Source: Bacteroidota bacterium
GTDB lineage: Bacteria; Bacteroidota; Bacteroidia; Sphingobacteriales; Sphingobacteriaceae
Assembly (NCBI GenBank): GCA_023450085.1
Contig: JAEXHI010000012.1
Location: 1-64,000 of the forward strand
Direction of reading: 5' to 3'
Length of the DNA stretch: 64,000 bases
Shown in pieces: positions 8,285-16,588 of the stretch (its first letter is position 1; every line of letters begins with the position of its first letter). The translations under genes were made by a program, and so were the position numbers. The notes under the pieces were generated by a model. The model was not told where the DNA came from. It did no database searches and saw only the letters and a program-made list of their open reading frames with translations.

Positions 8285-8313
8285 GCAGTAAAAAATCTCG
8301 CTCAAGATATTGT

Positions 8314-8352
8314 TCGAATAAGATTTCATAACTATACCATCTAGTTATTCGA
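8314..8352 (-). terminator. Inverted repeat after the MoxR-vWA operon
   Basis: TCGAATAA (8314-8321) is a perfect inverted repeat of TTATTCGA (8345-8352), and an outer CGCTC/GAGCG pair is nearby. On the minus strand the structure lies 47 bases past the stop of the last operon gene and is followed by GAGATTTTTT. It may terminate the operon, but the loop is long. Confidence 0.4.
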
Positions 8353-8398
8353 GCGGATTTACAAAAAGCTAATCTAATAAACACATTCTTTACTCATT

Positions 8399-11110
8399 TT
8401 AGGGGATTACAAATATTGAGATTTTATTATCAGCCTCCACCAATGCAAAATGGTTACGCTTAGGCACTACCAAAATCCGTTGAATATCATGATCAGTAAC
8501 AACCTCAAACAACAGCACTGCTTTGTTACCGCTAAGTTCATAAACTTGTGCTTTTTGTGCTGCAGCTAACACTACATAATTATTGGGCAATAACTGTACA
8601 AGATTGGCAAATAAATCTTGACCAAATAAAGGGATACCAATTACCATTTCTTTTAAGGTGGGCATCACAATCATACAACCTTCTACGGTTAATACGGCTA
8701 TTTTTAGAGCAGTATGTGCTACACTAATAGAAAAGTTTAACACAAAGCTTTCCATATGTAATATTTGTAGCATACCAATTTCATCTACGCGCATTAAGAC
8801 ATCACGGCCTATAAAATAGAGGTGTTCTTTTCTCCAAAACAGCTTCGAATAACTCAGCGGCAATTCGTTAGCATTCACAACATACCCTTCGAGGGTACAG
8901 GTACAGGATGATATGTTTTTACCATTAAGATCGTGTGTATGGAGTAGTAATTCTTCTCCACGAATAACTAATGAGCTAACATTGCCCTCTGTATCTAAGG
9001 TGGCCCCTATGGTATTTGGTTCAAGCCAGTTGATTTGATGGAAAGTTGCAGATCGCTCAAAAAAGTTTGTAGCCGGTAACTGTTCTTTCCGGTTAGCTAT
9101 TTCTGGAGAAATGACCAATACCTCATCAAACAGGCTTGAGTCTGAGATAAGCATAGGCTCTATTTCAGCACTGATGTGGCTAAGATAAGTATATTCGATT
9201 TTTTCGTCCCAGTTCATGCGCAACAGCCGCATGTTCCCCTCTTTTTTACCAATAGCAATTAATTGATCATGGAAAGTGCAAAATTCACTCCAAACTGTTC
9301 CAACTTCCAACTGGATATGATAGTCTGCTGATTGATGCCTAATTTGTTTGGTGTGCTTAACCACATATCTATGTACATCTTGATCAATTATGCGGTCATC
9401 CGGCATAAAACGTCCTAATATTTTTAGGGCATTAAAATCTCCATAATTAATTTGCTGATGGGCAATTTGATAGCAAATGGTTAAAGCTTCCTCTTTAAGC
9501 TCTTTATTTTCAGAGCTGGCCACTAAATCTGCAAGTACATTTAAAAAGTTAGTGCTTTTTGTTCGGCTAACATGCGTGGTATGAAACTCCTTTACGGCAT
9601 CAATGATCGAAAGCTCGCGAGCTACTACTATCTCGAAATAACGTGATAAACATTGTTCGGGCTTATTATTATTTTTCCAGCCGTCCAGCAAAACCATTTG
9701 ACTTCGCTCTAAATCCTCAAACTTTGTTTTGATTACTTCTGCAGCTTTAAGGTTATCTCTTGCCTCTAGGGCACGGCTAATCACCTCCTCAAAATATTTG
9801 GCTGCTTTGTCTGGTTGGTCAAGCTTTAGGTAAAGATCCCCAACCGTCTCGAAATATTCTTGTTTAATATACAGTTCAATAGCTTCATTCAACAATCCGC
9901 CTTCTTCAAGGCATTGAGCTGCCCGTAGATTGTTTTTTACATGGTCTTTATAAATGGCAGCGGCCTCTCTATAATGTTTACCATCTTGTAAGGTTGCTGC
10001 GCCTCTAAAAAAATCTCCCAGTAAATGAATATAAACGTAAGCAGCTCTTTTATAATCCTGATCTGCTATGGCTTCGCTGGCAACTTTTTCATATCGTTCC
10101 CGCAATACTCGTTCGTAGTTGCCAATATCCCAAAAGTCAGTTGCCCCACCCATTCCCAAGTTACCGAAATTGAAATTCAGACGCCTTCCTATTAATTTTG
10201 CGGTGGACAATGCCTTGCCTCTATTTAAATAGGCACTATTTAGTGGAATAGCATATTGCAAGGCCTTATTTTTATCTTTATCAAATAGCTTTACCAATCT
10301 ATTTAGTTCACTGTCACGCTGTTTCTCCAAAGTTCCCATTTGCTTATCGATCCATGAATCAAGACGTTGCAATAGGTTCGGTTGTGCCATATTCCTAATA
10401 CTAGATGCTGCTTTTGGCAATAAAAAATGGATAAGCTGCAGTATTATCTTACCCACAAATGCAAAAATTAGCATGATCCAAATACCGAGATTGATCAGCG
10501 GTCTGAGCATCTTTCTCAATTTAGAAAAACGTTTACCCTGTTGGTCATCTAATGAGGGGATCTCATTTAGTGGTTTACTATCAATCAACGATTTAAGATG
10601 TTCAGCAGCATCAAATTTCATATCTTGCTCAAATACAACCGACTGCAACCGAGGCAAGGCTGAAATTGCTGGCCAAGTGTTTATCCATTGGCTTTCTTCT
10701 TCAGCGGTGATTTCAATTAAAGATGATAATTCCCTAGCATCTTGGTATTCAAAGCCAACCAATCCAATATGGGGATGAAAAAACTGCATGTCCCACAATT
10801 TCAATGTACTAACTTCCTCTGCGGTTATCTCTGGATAAAGTTTTGCCGTTAAAGGGATCAAAAAGCCATCCGACACTAGTTTATATGGATAGCGAATAGT
10901 ATTTCTTTTGGGAATTTCTCCATTAAACATTATCAGTATTCCTTTGCAATGGGGATTAGCAATGTTTTGAGGAACTAGGTATATTTTTAGGGTAAGAGGA
11001 TTTATGTGCCACATTGAAATTTCGGCAAACCAATCAGCAATGCTTCCTTCTATATAAGCACCTGAAATATCATGATTTTGATGGGTTTGTTGACGAAGTT
11101 GCAGTTGCAT
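8399..11110 (-). CDS. Ternary-system protein: N-terminal bpX-type domain, TM, TPR, C-terminal propeller
   Basis: The 903-residue protein is the last gene of the MoxR operon. Residues 1-130 form a beta-rich domain (YLVPQNIANPHCKG, NTIRYPYKLVSDGFLIPL) of the kind named bpX in MoxR-vWA-beta-propeller ternary systems. A membrane segment lies near 205-232 (LINLGIWIMLIFAFVGKIILQLIHFLL). Helical TPR-like repeats run from about 340 to 480 (YKRAAYVYIHLLGDFFRGAA, AAAIYKDHVKNNLRAAQCLE, KAAKYFEEVI). A probable beta-propeller fills about 600-903. It would be membrane-anchored with a scaffold role. It starts one base after the vWA gene's stop. The family description is from the published analysis of NTP-dependent conflict systems (Kaur, Aravind and colleagues). 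Which bpX subtype this is remains my guess. Confidence 0.68.
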   Translation of the reverse strand: MQLQLRQQTHQNHDISGAYIEGSIADWFAEISMWHINPLTLKIYLVPQNIANPHCKGILIMFNGEIPKRNTIRYPYKLVSDGFLIPLTAKLYPEITAEEVSTLKLWDMQFFHPHIGLVGFEYQDARELSSLIEITAEEESQWINTWPAISALPRLQSVVFEQDMKFDAAEHLKSLIDSKPLNEIPSLDDQQGKRFSKLRKMLRPLINLGIWIMLIFAFVGKIILQLIHFLLPKAASSIRNMAQPNLLQRLDSWIDKQMGTLEKQRDSELNRLVKLFDKDKNKALQYAIPLNSAYLNRGKALSTAKLIGRRLNFNFGNLGMGGATDFWDIGNYERVLRERYEKVASEAIADQDYKRAAYVYIHLLGDFFRGAATLQDGKHYREAAAIYKDHVKNNLRAAQCLEEGGLLNEAIELYIKQEYFETVGDLYLKLDQPDKAAKYFEEVISRALEARDNLKAAEVIKTKFEDLERSQMVLLDGWKNNNKPEQCLSRYFEIVVARELSIIDAVKEFHTTHVSRTKSTNFLNVLADLVASSENKELKEEALTICYQIAHQQINYGDFNALKILGRFMPDDRIIDQDVHRYVVKHTKQIRHQSADYHIQLEVGTVWSEFCTFHDQLIAIGKKEGNMRLLRMNWDEKIEYTYLSHISAEIEPMLISDSSLFDEVLVISPEIANRKEQLPATNFFERSATFHQINWLEPNTIGATLDTEGNVSSLVIRGEELLLHTHDLNGKNISSCTCTLEGYVVNANELPLSYSKLFWRKEHLYFIGRDVLMRVDEIGMLQILHMESFVLNFSISVAHTALKIAVLTVEGCMIVMPTLKEMVIGIPLFGQDLFANLVQLLPNNYVVLAAAQKAQVYELSGNKAVLLFEVVTDHDIQRILVVPKRNHFALVEADNKISIFVIP

Positions 11111-11111
11111 A

Positions 11112-13478
11112 TTAGGATAGGCTGTCGATAAATGTTTGAATATATTTTTGATAAAATTGACTTGCGGATATATAATTTACAACAGCATGTCCAGTGAAAT
11201 ATTTAGATCCACTAACATAACCATCTGCACTCCAAGCAGCCGTAGGTTGATCTACAATCATTACGACAGATATTTCCGGAATGGTACTTTTACAACTTTT
11301 TAAATGCAGTAAACCTCTGGAATCCATAATTGCCGTACTTCCATTTCTCCAAGTGTATTTGGTAAACTTGATATTGGGCAAATGATTAACAGTAAGTATT
11401 TTCTGTGAAACTGGATTTATCCATCTCACAGCTTCTTTTTCATTTTCCTGCCAACGAAGTTCATTACCTGCTAATACCAGTTCCTTTTTATCTGACAAAA
11501 TCTTACCTGTAGGATTGATATAAATGAGTTTATTGGAATTGATGGGGCTATAGCCATTGTTCAGGTGCTTTTTTATTTGATATGACCCTCCAGAAATATC
11601 ATGTGGCAAATTGAGCAAATCGATTTTTTTTATTTCTTCTTCTGGAACAATTGCTCCTTTTCCGGCATCTATCGCTACTAATTTGCCTTGACTGGTAAAA
11701 TAAAAGTATGGGGAAGCAAAATTAAAATCACTTACGGTTTTATAGGACAGGGTTACTTCCGTAAGATAAAAAACCCCAGTAGCTGGATTAATGGTATAGA
11801 TTTTCACCATCTTACCGGCTTCGGGGATTACCATTAAATAGAGAGAATACTCTGTCTCCCCAAAACGGTATCGTCCCTTGGGCACCTCTGTTATTAGCTC
11901 AACCGCTCCAGTTTCACTACTTGGCCAGTATAACAATCTATTGTCAATAGAAACGCAAACTACCGATCGGTCCTTTAAGCGATAGAGATAGGTTTCTTTG
12001 TGTCTAACTTTTGAAGTAGGAAAATACATCGGGAATGTTTCTTCATACAAAATGGCTGGTAGATCTTTTTGATCGATAGACAGTTTAGGGCTCCGCCTGC
12101 TATACAATAGTCCATCCAAATCAATTTTCACCTCGTGAATTAGCTTAGAACGATTTTTATGGAACTGGGTCATTTGTATATCTCCAGCCGACGATATAGT
12201 AATTAGGTATTGTAAACGGTCACGTACTTTATGAAAATAAGAAATATTCTTAGGGTCATTTAAAAAGTGAGAAGAAGTAATTAGAATATATTGTCCGTTG
12301 TTAGTTGCGTGTTCCTGTATGGTTTTAAGGAGCATTTCGCCACAGTGCAACGCAGTATCCATTTTTTCTAACAGTGTCACCACATCTTTTTTGGTATGCA
12401 GTTCCTGTGCGCTTACATGTTTTCCTCCTAGCGACCAAACTTTTAGTTGCTGATGATTACGCTTACTTTCGTTAAAGGCAATACAGGCTGCAACCGCATA
12501 TAACCTGGCTGCTCCCCACATTTTTAAGGTACTATCAACAATTAGCCCCAGCTCTTGTGTTTTATGTTTTGGAGCTGATTCCTTTTGCAAAAAAAGTGCT
12601 TCGTTATTGGCTAATCTGGCACTCAGCAATAGTTCATCGTTAGCCAGCTCGCTAAGCAACAGCCTATCATAGGTACCTTTGGTTGTAATGTCCGAAATTC
12701 CTCCTAGGTTCTGCTCATCTGCTCCATCTAAATGCATGGGAATATATAAAGCCGCCATCATCCTTCTGGCTAGCCCGGCTATATTCTGCGTTTCTTCATG
12801 TCGCTGTAGTTCATCTATTAAATTTTCAGGAGGCAAATCTGGCTTGGGCAATTCCAATGGCTTGGGTACAGTGACCACACCTGTACTCAACTTCATTTGC
12901 AAGCTCTCTGTATCCTTAAAAACAGTTAGTGCTGCAGCCAACGGCGCAAAATCCTGAATTAGCACAGCATGTTCAAGCGGAAATGTTGTACCAAAAATTT
13001 CTTCATCTGCTGTTCCGCTGTTAAATTCCTTTAGTATAGGCAACAGTCCCATGTGATATCCTTTAGTGGCAAGAGCATCAAAAATGCACTGCAACAGTAT
13101 CGTTCTATTTACATCAGACCTTTCGTGAGCAGGCAAACGGTTTACCATGCATAAGAAATCATAGGCTTCTTGCTTAAGCCTAATATCATAATCATCACCA
13201 GCCCCCTCTTTAGCTACTGGTTTAATTGCCATTAATACCGAGCGGGCATTAAACAGTGTTTCCCAGTTATCTTTACATGCACATAAAATCAACAGAATGC
13301 TGCCTAAAGAAAGAGATGTAGTATTTGGAAGTGCTCCGAGTATATTAGAAAGGTCTTCACGATAGCAAATGGTTCGCTCATTGACAAATTCAATCACATT
13401 GCCCTGTTCAGTCCATCTCCAAAAATAATCTTGATAGGCCCTAAAATATTTGGTTGTTTCTTGAGATATACGTGCCAT
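11112..13478 (-). CDS. vWA-domain protein with C-terminal propeller region (ternary-system component)
   Basis: The 788-residue protein has a helical N-terminal region, then a von Willebrand A-type domain at about 310-460: ELGLIVDSTLKMWG in the place of the MIDAS strand, RLYAVAACIAF helix, and QYILITSSHFL as the later strand. The MIDAS is degenerate: DSTLK replaces the canonical DxSxS, and serine replaces the later aspartate. Metal-dependent binding is therefore doubtful. The rest (about 470-780) is beta-rich with repeated short strands, consistent with a beta-propeller. Partner of the MoxR ATPase encoded two genes upstream. The start codon is three bases past the preceding stop. Confidence 0.72.
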   Translation of the reverse strand: MARISQETTKYFRAYQDYFWRWTEQGNVIEFVNERTICYREDLSNILGALPNTTSLSLGSILLILCACKDNWETLFNARSVLMAIKPVAKEGAGDDYDIRLKQEAYDFLCMVNRLPAHERSDVNRTILLQCIFDALATKGYHMGLLPILKEFNSGTADEEIFGTTFPLEHAVLIQDFAPLAAALTVFKDTESLQMKLSTGVVTVPKPLELPKPDLPPENLIDELQRHEETQNIAGLARRMMAALYIPMHLDGADEQNLGGISDITTKGTYDRLLLSELANDELLLSARLANNEALFLQKESAPKHKTQELGLIVDSTLKMWGAARLYAVAACIAFNESKRNHQQLKVWSLGGKHVSAQELHTKKDVVTLLEKMDTALHCGEMLLKTIQEHATNNGQYILITSSHFLNDPKNISYFHKVRDRLQYLITISSAGDIQMTQFHKNRSKLIHEVKIDLDGLLYSRRSPKLSIDQKDLPAILYEETFPMYFPTSKVRHKETYLYRLKDRSVVCVSIDNRLLYWPSSETGAVELITEVPKGRYRFGETEYSLYLMVIPEAGKMVKIYTINPATGVFYLTEVTLSYKTVSDFNFASPYFYFTSQGKLVAIDAGKGAIVPEEEIKKIDLLNLPHDISGGSYQIKKHLNNGYSPINSNKLIYINPTGKILSDKKELVLAGNELRWQENEKEAVRWINPVSQKILTVNHLPNIKFTKYTWRNGSTAIMDSRGLLHLKSCKSTIPEISVVMIVDQPTAAWSADGYVSGSKYFTGHAVVNYISASQFYQKYIQTFIDSLS

Positions 13479-13481
13479 ATA

Positions 13482-14186
13482 CTAAGAAATTTGTCTAACT
13501 AAAGCACGATTTGCCGCTGTAAACCCATCCACAGGAATAGTGCTACGTTGACCATCTTCTTTAAAGAGTATAAACCTAGCTGTCTCCGTATCTAAACAAC
13601 TTAGCAAGAGTTCTGCTATAAGTGGCGGGTTAAAATCAAATCCTATAGGAATTAATAGTTTGTTATTAAGCCAGTAGCCTTTTCCTGGAATAACAGGTAA
13701 AGGATTGCCTATGACCAGTACCTCCTGCTGATCTGCCGAAAGTGCAAAACTAAGTTGCTGCAATCTCACCAAAGGTGCACTTTCTATATAGGATCTCCAT
13801 ACCGCTAAACTAGTTTTAAGGGCATAGGCGGATCTTTGAGTTTCCACTCTAACCATCTTAACGGACATAAGTACATCCAACACACCAGGCAATGCTGAAA
13901 CAGGCATTTCTACCGGCAAAAAATCCTTCAAATTTTGCCATTCCATTTCCTCCATTATTGCAGTTGGTGTTAAACTTCCAGAAGGGAAAAGATGATTTTG
14001 TTCATCAACCTCATAACTTTCCATTACTGGCATCGAATTTAACAACAATTGATCTTTACCATTGTTCAATGGGCCTTTTAGCCAAATTTGACCAAGGTGC
14101 AATGCTGCCTTCCAGTTTGGTATTGTACGAATGTTACCAATCTGATCTTCAAATTTTACGGCTACTACAAGGACTTTCTCTCTCAT
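13482..14186 (-). CDS. Small accessory protein of the MoxR-vWA-propeller operon
   Basis: About 234 residues from ATG 14186. This start overlaps the moxR stop as ATGA, the typical arrangement for translational coupling; the upstream in-frame ATG at 14210 would add eight residues and overlap more. It begins MREKVLVVAVKFEDQIGNIR and has NWKAALHLGQIWLKGP. It contains no catalytic motif I recognise. By position it is one of the bpX accessory components that accompany MoxR and vWA in the ternary systems. It is probably a beta-rich adaptor. Function unknown. Confidence 0.65.
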   Translation of the reverse strand: MREKVLVVAVKFEDQIGNIRTIPNWKAALHLGQIWLKGPLNNGKDQLLLNSMPVMESYEVDEQNHLFPSGSLTPTAIMEEMEWQNLKDFLPVEMPVSALPGVLDVLMSVKMVRVETQRSAYALKTSLAVWRSYIESAPLVRLQQLSFALSADQQEVLVIGNPLPVIPGKGYWLNNKLLIPIGFDFNPPLIAELLLSCLDTETARFILFKEDGQRSTIPVDGFTAANRALVRQIS

Positions 14187-15331
14187 GCCTCTTGCATAAT
14201 TTGCTTCCATAGCTCGTCAATTGGCTCCTGCACATATTTCCGTTGCGTTTCATTGCCAATCCATTCTGCTCGGTTGTTTAAATGTAGCAGTCGGTCTTTA
14301 ATCAGTGATTTTTCTGACAAAGTAGTTCCTGGCAAGCTCCATTGTTCCATCAATCGCTGCGTTTCTTGATAGATTTCCTCCGCATTTGGAACTGAATTTG
14401 ATGTTGCTCTAGGATGTTGGTGTTCCGTTGTGTCAGCAGCAATATGGGCATTTACAATATTAGCGATGATCTCTCGCTGTTCTTCAGTATCCCAAATATG
14501 TTTCAATATCCAAAGGTCTGATAGGATGGCTTGACTACGTTTGCAAATCAGTGCACTGGCAGCAATCATTCTTTGCAATTTAACAGCTCTACGGTCAGAT
14601 ATAAGTAATCCAGCATTCCTCATCTGATAGACTAATTCGATATAAGCAGACCTTATTCCAGAAAGATCAATTGCCGAAGTGAGTCCTTGCAAAGCCCTGA
14701 TTTCATCAGCAGAAACACCTAATGGTCTTGCTGCTGTGTTTTTTTCCAATGCCCATCCCGCATTTAGCACTTCCTCCAACAACTGAGGATCAACATTCTC
14801 TGATTTTACACGAATTAAAAAGCGGTCAAAAAGGGCTCCCAAAGCTTCATCTTCAGGTAAATGATTACTTGCTCCAATCACCATCAATGCTGGAAGCTTT
14901 TTAGTTTCTCTACCTCTTCTAAACACACGCTCGTTAAGTACCATCAAAAGACTGTTCAAAATAGCACTGTTTGCATTCAAAAGCTCATCTAAAAATATAA
15001 ACGAGGCCTCTGGAAGCATTCCTTCTGTGTTTGTCACCAAGTCACCTTCCCTAAGTTTTCTGATATCAAATGGTCCGAAAAGCTCATTTGGTTCCGTAAA
15101 ACGCGTCAGTAAATACTCAAAAGTGTGTCCATCAATCAATTTTGAAAGTTCCCTTACCGTTGCGCTTTTTGCAGTGCCCGGTGGGCCTAGAATAAAAAGA
15201 TTTTCCCTACCTACCAAGCAAAGTCCCATGAGGTCGATAATTTCATCTTTACCCACAAAAACATTCTTTAGGTGTCCAAGTACTTCTATTAACTTATCAA
15301 TTGTTGAGTGTGTTGATTGTATTTCGTTCAT
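14183..15331 (-). CDS. MoxR-family AAA+ ATPase
   Basis: The 382-residue protein has Walker A GPPGTAKS at about 53-60, Walker B FIFLDELLNA at about 111-120, a sensor-1 region VIGASNHLPEDEAL, and the arginine-finger region ALFDRFLIRVK. The order and spacing fit the MoxR/RavA branch, whose members work as chaperone-like remodelling ATPases with vWA partners. Residues 280-382 are a helical lid plus a C-terminal extension. It overlaps the upstream 211-residue gene by four bases (ATGA) and the downstream accessory gene by four bases, so production of the components is coupled. Confidence 0.9.
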   Translation of the reverse strand: MNEIQSTHSTIDKLIEVLGHLKNVFVGKDEIIDLMGLCLVGRENLFILGPPGTAKSATVRELSKLIDGHTFEYLLTRFTEPNELFGPFDIRKLREGDLVTNTEGMLPEASFIFLDELLNANSAILNSLLMVLNERVFRRGRETKKLPALMVIGASNHLPEDEALGALFDRFLIRVKSENVDPQLLEEVLNAGWALEKNTAARPLGVSADEIRALQGLTSAIDLSGIRSAYIELVYQMRNAGLLISDRRAVKLQRMIAASALICKRSQAILSDLWILKHIWDTEEQREIIANIVNAHIAADTTEHQHPRATSNSVPNAEEIYQETQRLMEQWSLPGTTLSEKSLIKDRLLHLNNRAEWIGNETQRKYVQEPIDELWKQIMQEA

Positions 15332-15963
15332 ATGTTTTCTTCATTAAGCATCAAATTCAGATTTGGCCATAAGGTTTGTTCATGCATCCCTAAAACTTCT
15401 TTAAGCAATGCCATTTCTTCTTCTCCTTTGATTCGGCTGATGTCCTTTTTTGTAATAACCCTATCGATATAAGCTTGCCTTAAAGATGGATGCACAAAAA
15501 TGTTTTGCATGGTTCCAATCCTAAGACCTTCCATTCCAACAGAGGAAAATGGCCATTTCGCAGCTGTTTCTTTCAATTTGTATACTAGTGGATCTTCCGG
15601 TGAAAGGCCGTTAGCCAATTTCAGCACATCGGGTAAAAAACGTAACATCAAGTCTGCAGAATAGATTTCTTCGGCAGTATCCGTTCCATCATAATCGACA
15701 AGCAACTGTTGTATTTGCTCCAGTTCTATATCTCTGAGCAATACCAATTGCAGGGAATAATAAATATATTTTGCTGCCCAAAGCGCGGCGTTTGAATGAA
15801 AATTGGGAGCTGAAAAAGGCATATGTAAGCTATCTGCCCTATGATATTCAGCTAACAACAGTATAGAATGACTTAGAGATTCCTCATCTAAGTCATTTAT
15901 TTCCTGCTGCATTGTCGCCTGCCCTGTCTGAAAAAAATCTATTAAAAAAAGGTCTAGTTTCAC
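15328..15963 (-). CDS. First gene of the MoxR-vWA operon, helical protein of unknown function
   Basis: The 211-residue protein appears all-helical, with no signal peptide, no membrane segment and no motif I recognise. The frame opens with GTG at 15963; an ATG at 15912 (MQQEINDL) is an alternative that removes 17 residues. It overlaps moxR by four bases, so it belongs to the system. In the published MoxR-vWA-propeller systems a variable small protein often leads the operon. I cannot assign this one to a named subtype. Confidence 0.6.
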   Translation of the reverse strand: MKLDLFLIDFFQTGQATMQQEINDLDEESLSHSILLLAEYHRADSLHMPFSAPNFHSNAALWAAKYIYYSLQLVLLRDIELEQIQQLLVDYDGTDTAEEIYSADLMLRFLPDVLKLANGLSPEDPLVYKLKETAAKWPFSSVGMEGLRIGTMQNIFVHPSLRQAYIDRVITKKDISRIKGEEEMALLKEVLGMHEQTLWPNLNLMLNEENI

Positions 15964-16063
15964 CCTTGCGAAATCGTGTTAATTTAGGTAGCAAGATATA
16001 AAAATAACCTTAAATTTATAACTCAGCCCTTTAATAATCATTGTGAAAGATATCCTAATACAT

Positions 16064-16582
16064 ATGATTTTTTTTCAAACAACCATTTGCACCGTACTTC
16101 TTATACTAACGCTCCATATCAACGCCAATGCGTGCAGCTGTAATCCACAAGGGGCTTTCCTAAAAGTTGCTCCTAAAACCGAATTTGTGGCGCTGGTTAA
16201 GATTGTTAAGTTTACGAGTTTTAAGGATATCTACGAAAGCAAAACACCTATGTCTATGGAAGTTGAGGTGATTGAAAAATATAAAGGAAAAGAAACTAGG
16301 AAAACTTTTACCGTTTGGGGAGACAACGGTATGCTATGTCGTCCATATCTCTCCGAGTTTAAACTAAACCACTATTATGTAATCGCATTCTATCCTGCTT
16401 CTGATGGCAGCAAAGGTTATGTTCACGAAAAAGAGCGACCTAGTGATTACACCATTTCAATTTGTGGAGATTACTGGCTCAATGCCGATCTTAAAAAACA
16501 GGTGGCTACGGGTAATGTCTTCACCTTCCAAAAGAAGATCACGCTAAAAACATTAAAGGAAAAGCTCAGTGAAAGTGATTAA
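16064..16582 (+). CDS. Small secreted TIMP/netrin-like protein
   Basis: 172 residues from ATG 16064; a GTG at 16043 would add seven residues before an otherwise good signal peptide. The signal peptide (MIFFQTTICTVLLILTLH) is followed by ACSCNPQGAF, putting a CSC motif at the mature N-terminus. Later cysteines occur at MLCRPY and SICGDYW. A mature N-terminal cysteine followed by a beta-barrel (FVALVKIVKF ... MEVEVIEKYKGKETRKTFTVWGD) is the pattern of the TIMP/NTR-like fold found in secreted bacterial proteins. Whether it inhibits proteases is unknown. It converges on the beta-helix gene with six bases between stops. Confidence 0.62.
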   Translation: MIFFQTTICTVLLILTLHINANACSCNPQGAFLKVAPKTEFVALVKIVKFTSFKDIYESKTPMSMEVEVIEKYKGKETRKTFTVWGDNGMLCRPYLSEFKLNHYYVIAFYPASDGSKGYVHEKERPSDYTISICGDYWLNADLKKQVATGNVFTFQKKITLKTLKEKLSESD

Positions 16583-16588
16583 ATGGAC

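Noticed and set aside
15961..15990. Third copy of the small-RNA core (GTGTTAATTTAGGTAG)
   Set aside because: Only part of the core matches, GAGAGCG is absent, and no terminator or TAnnTTTG box is in the right place.
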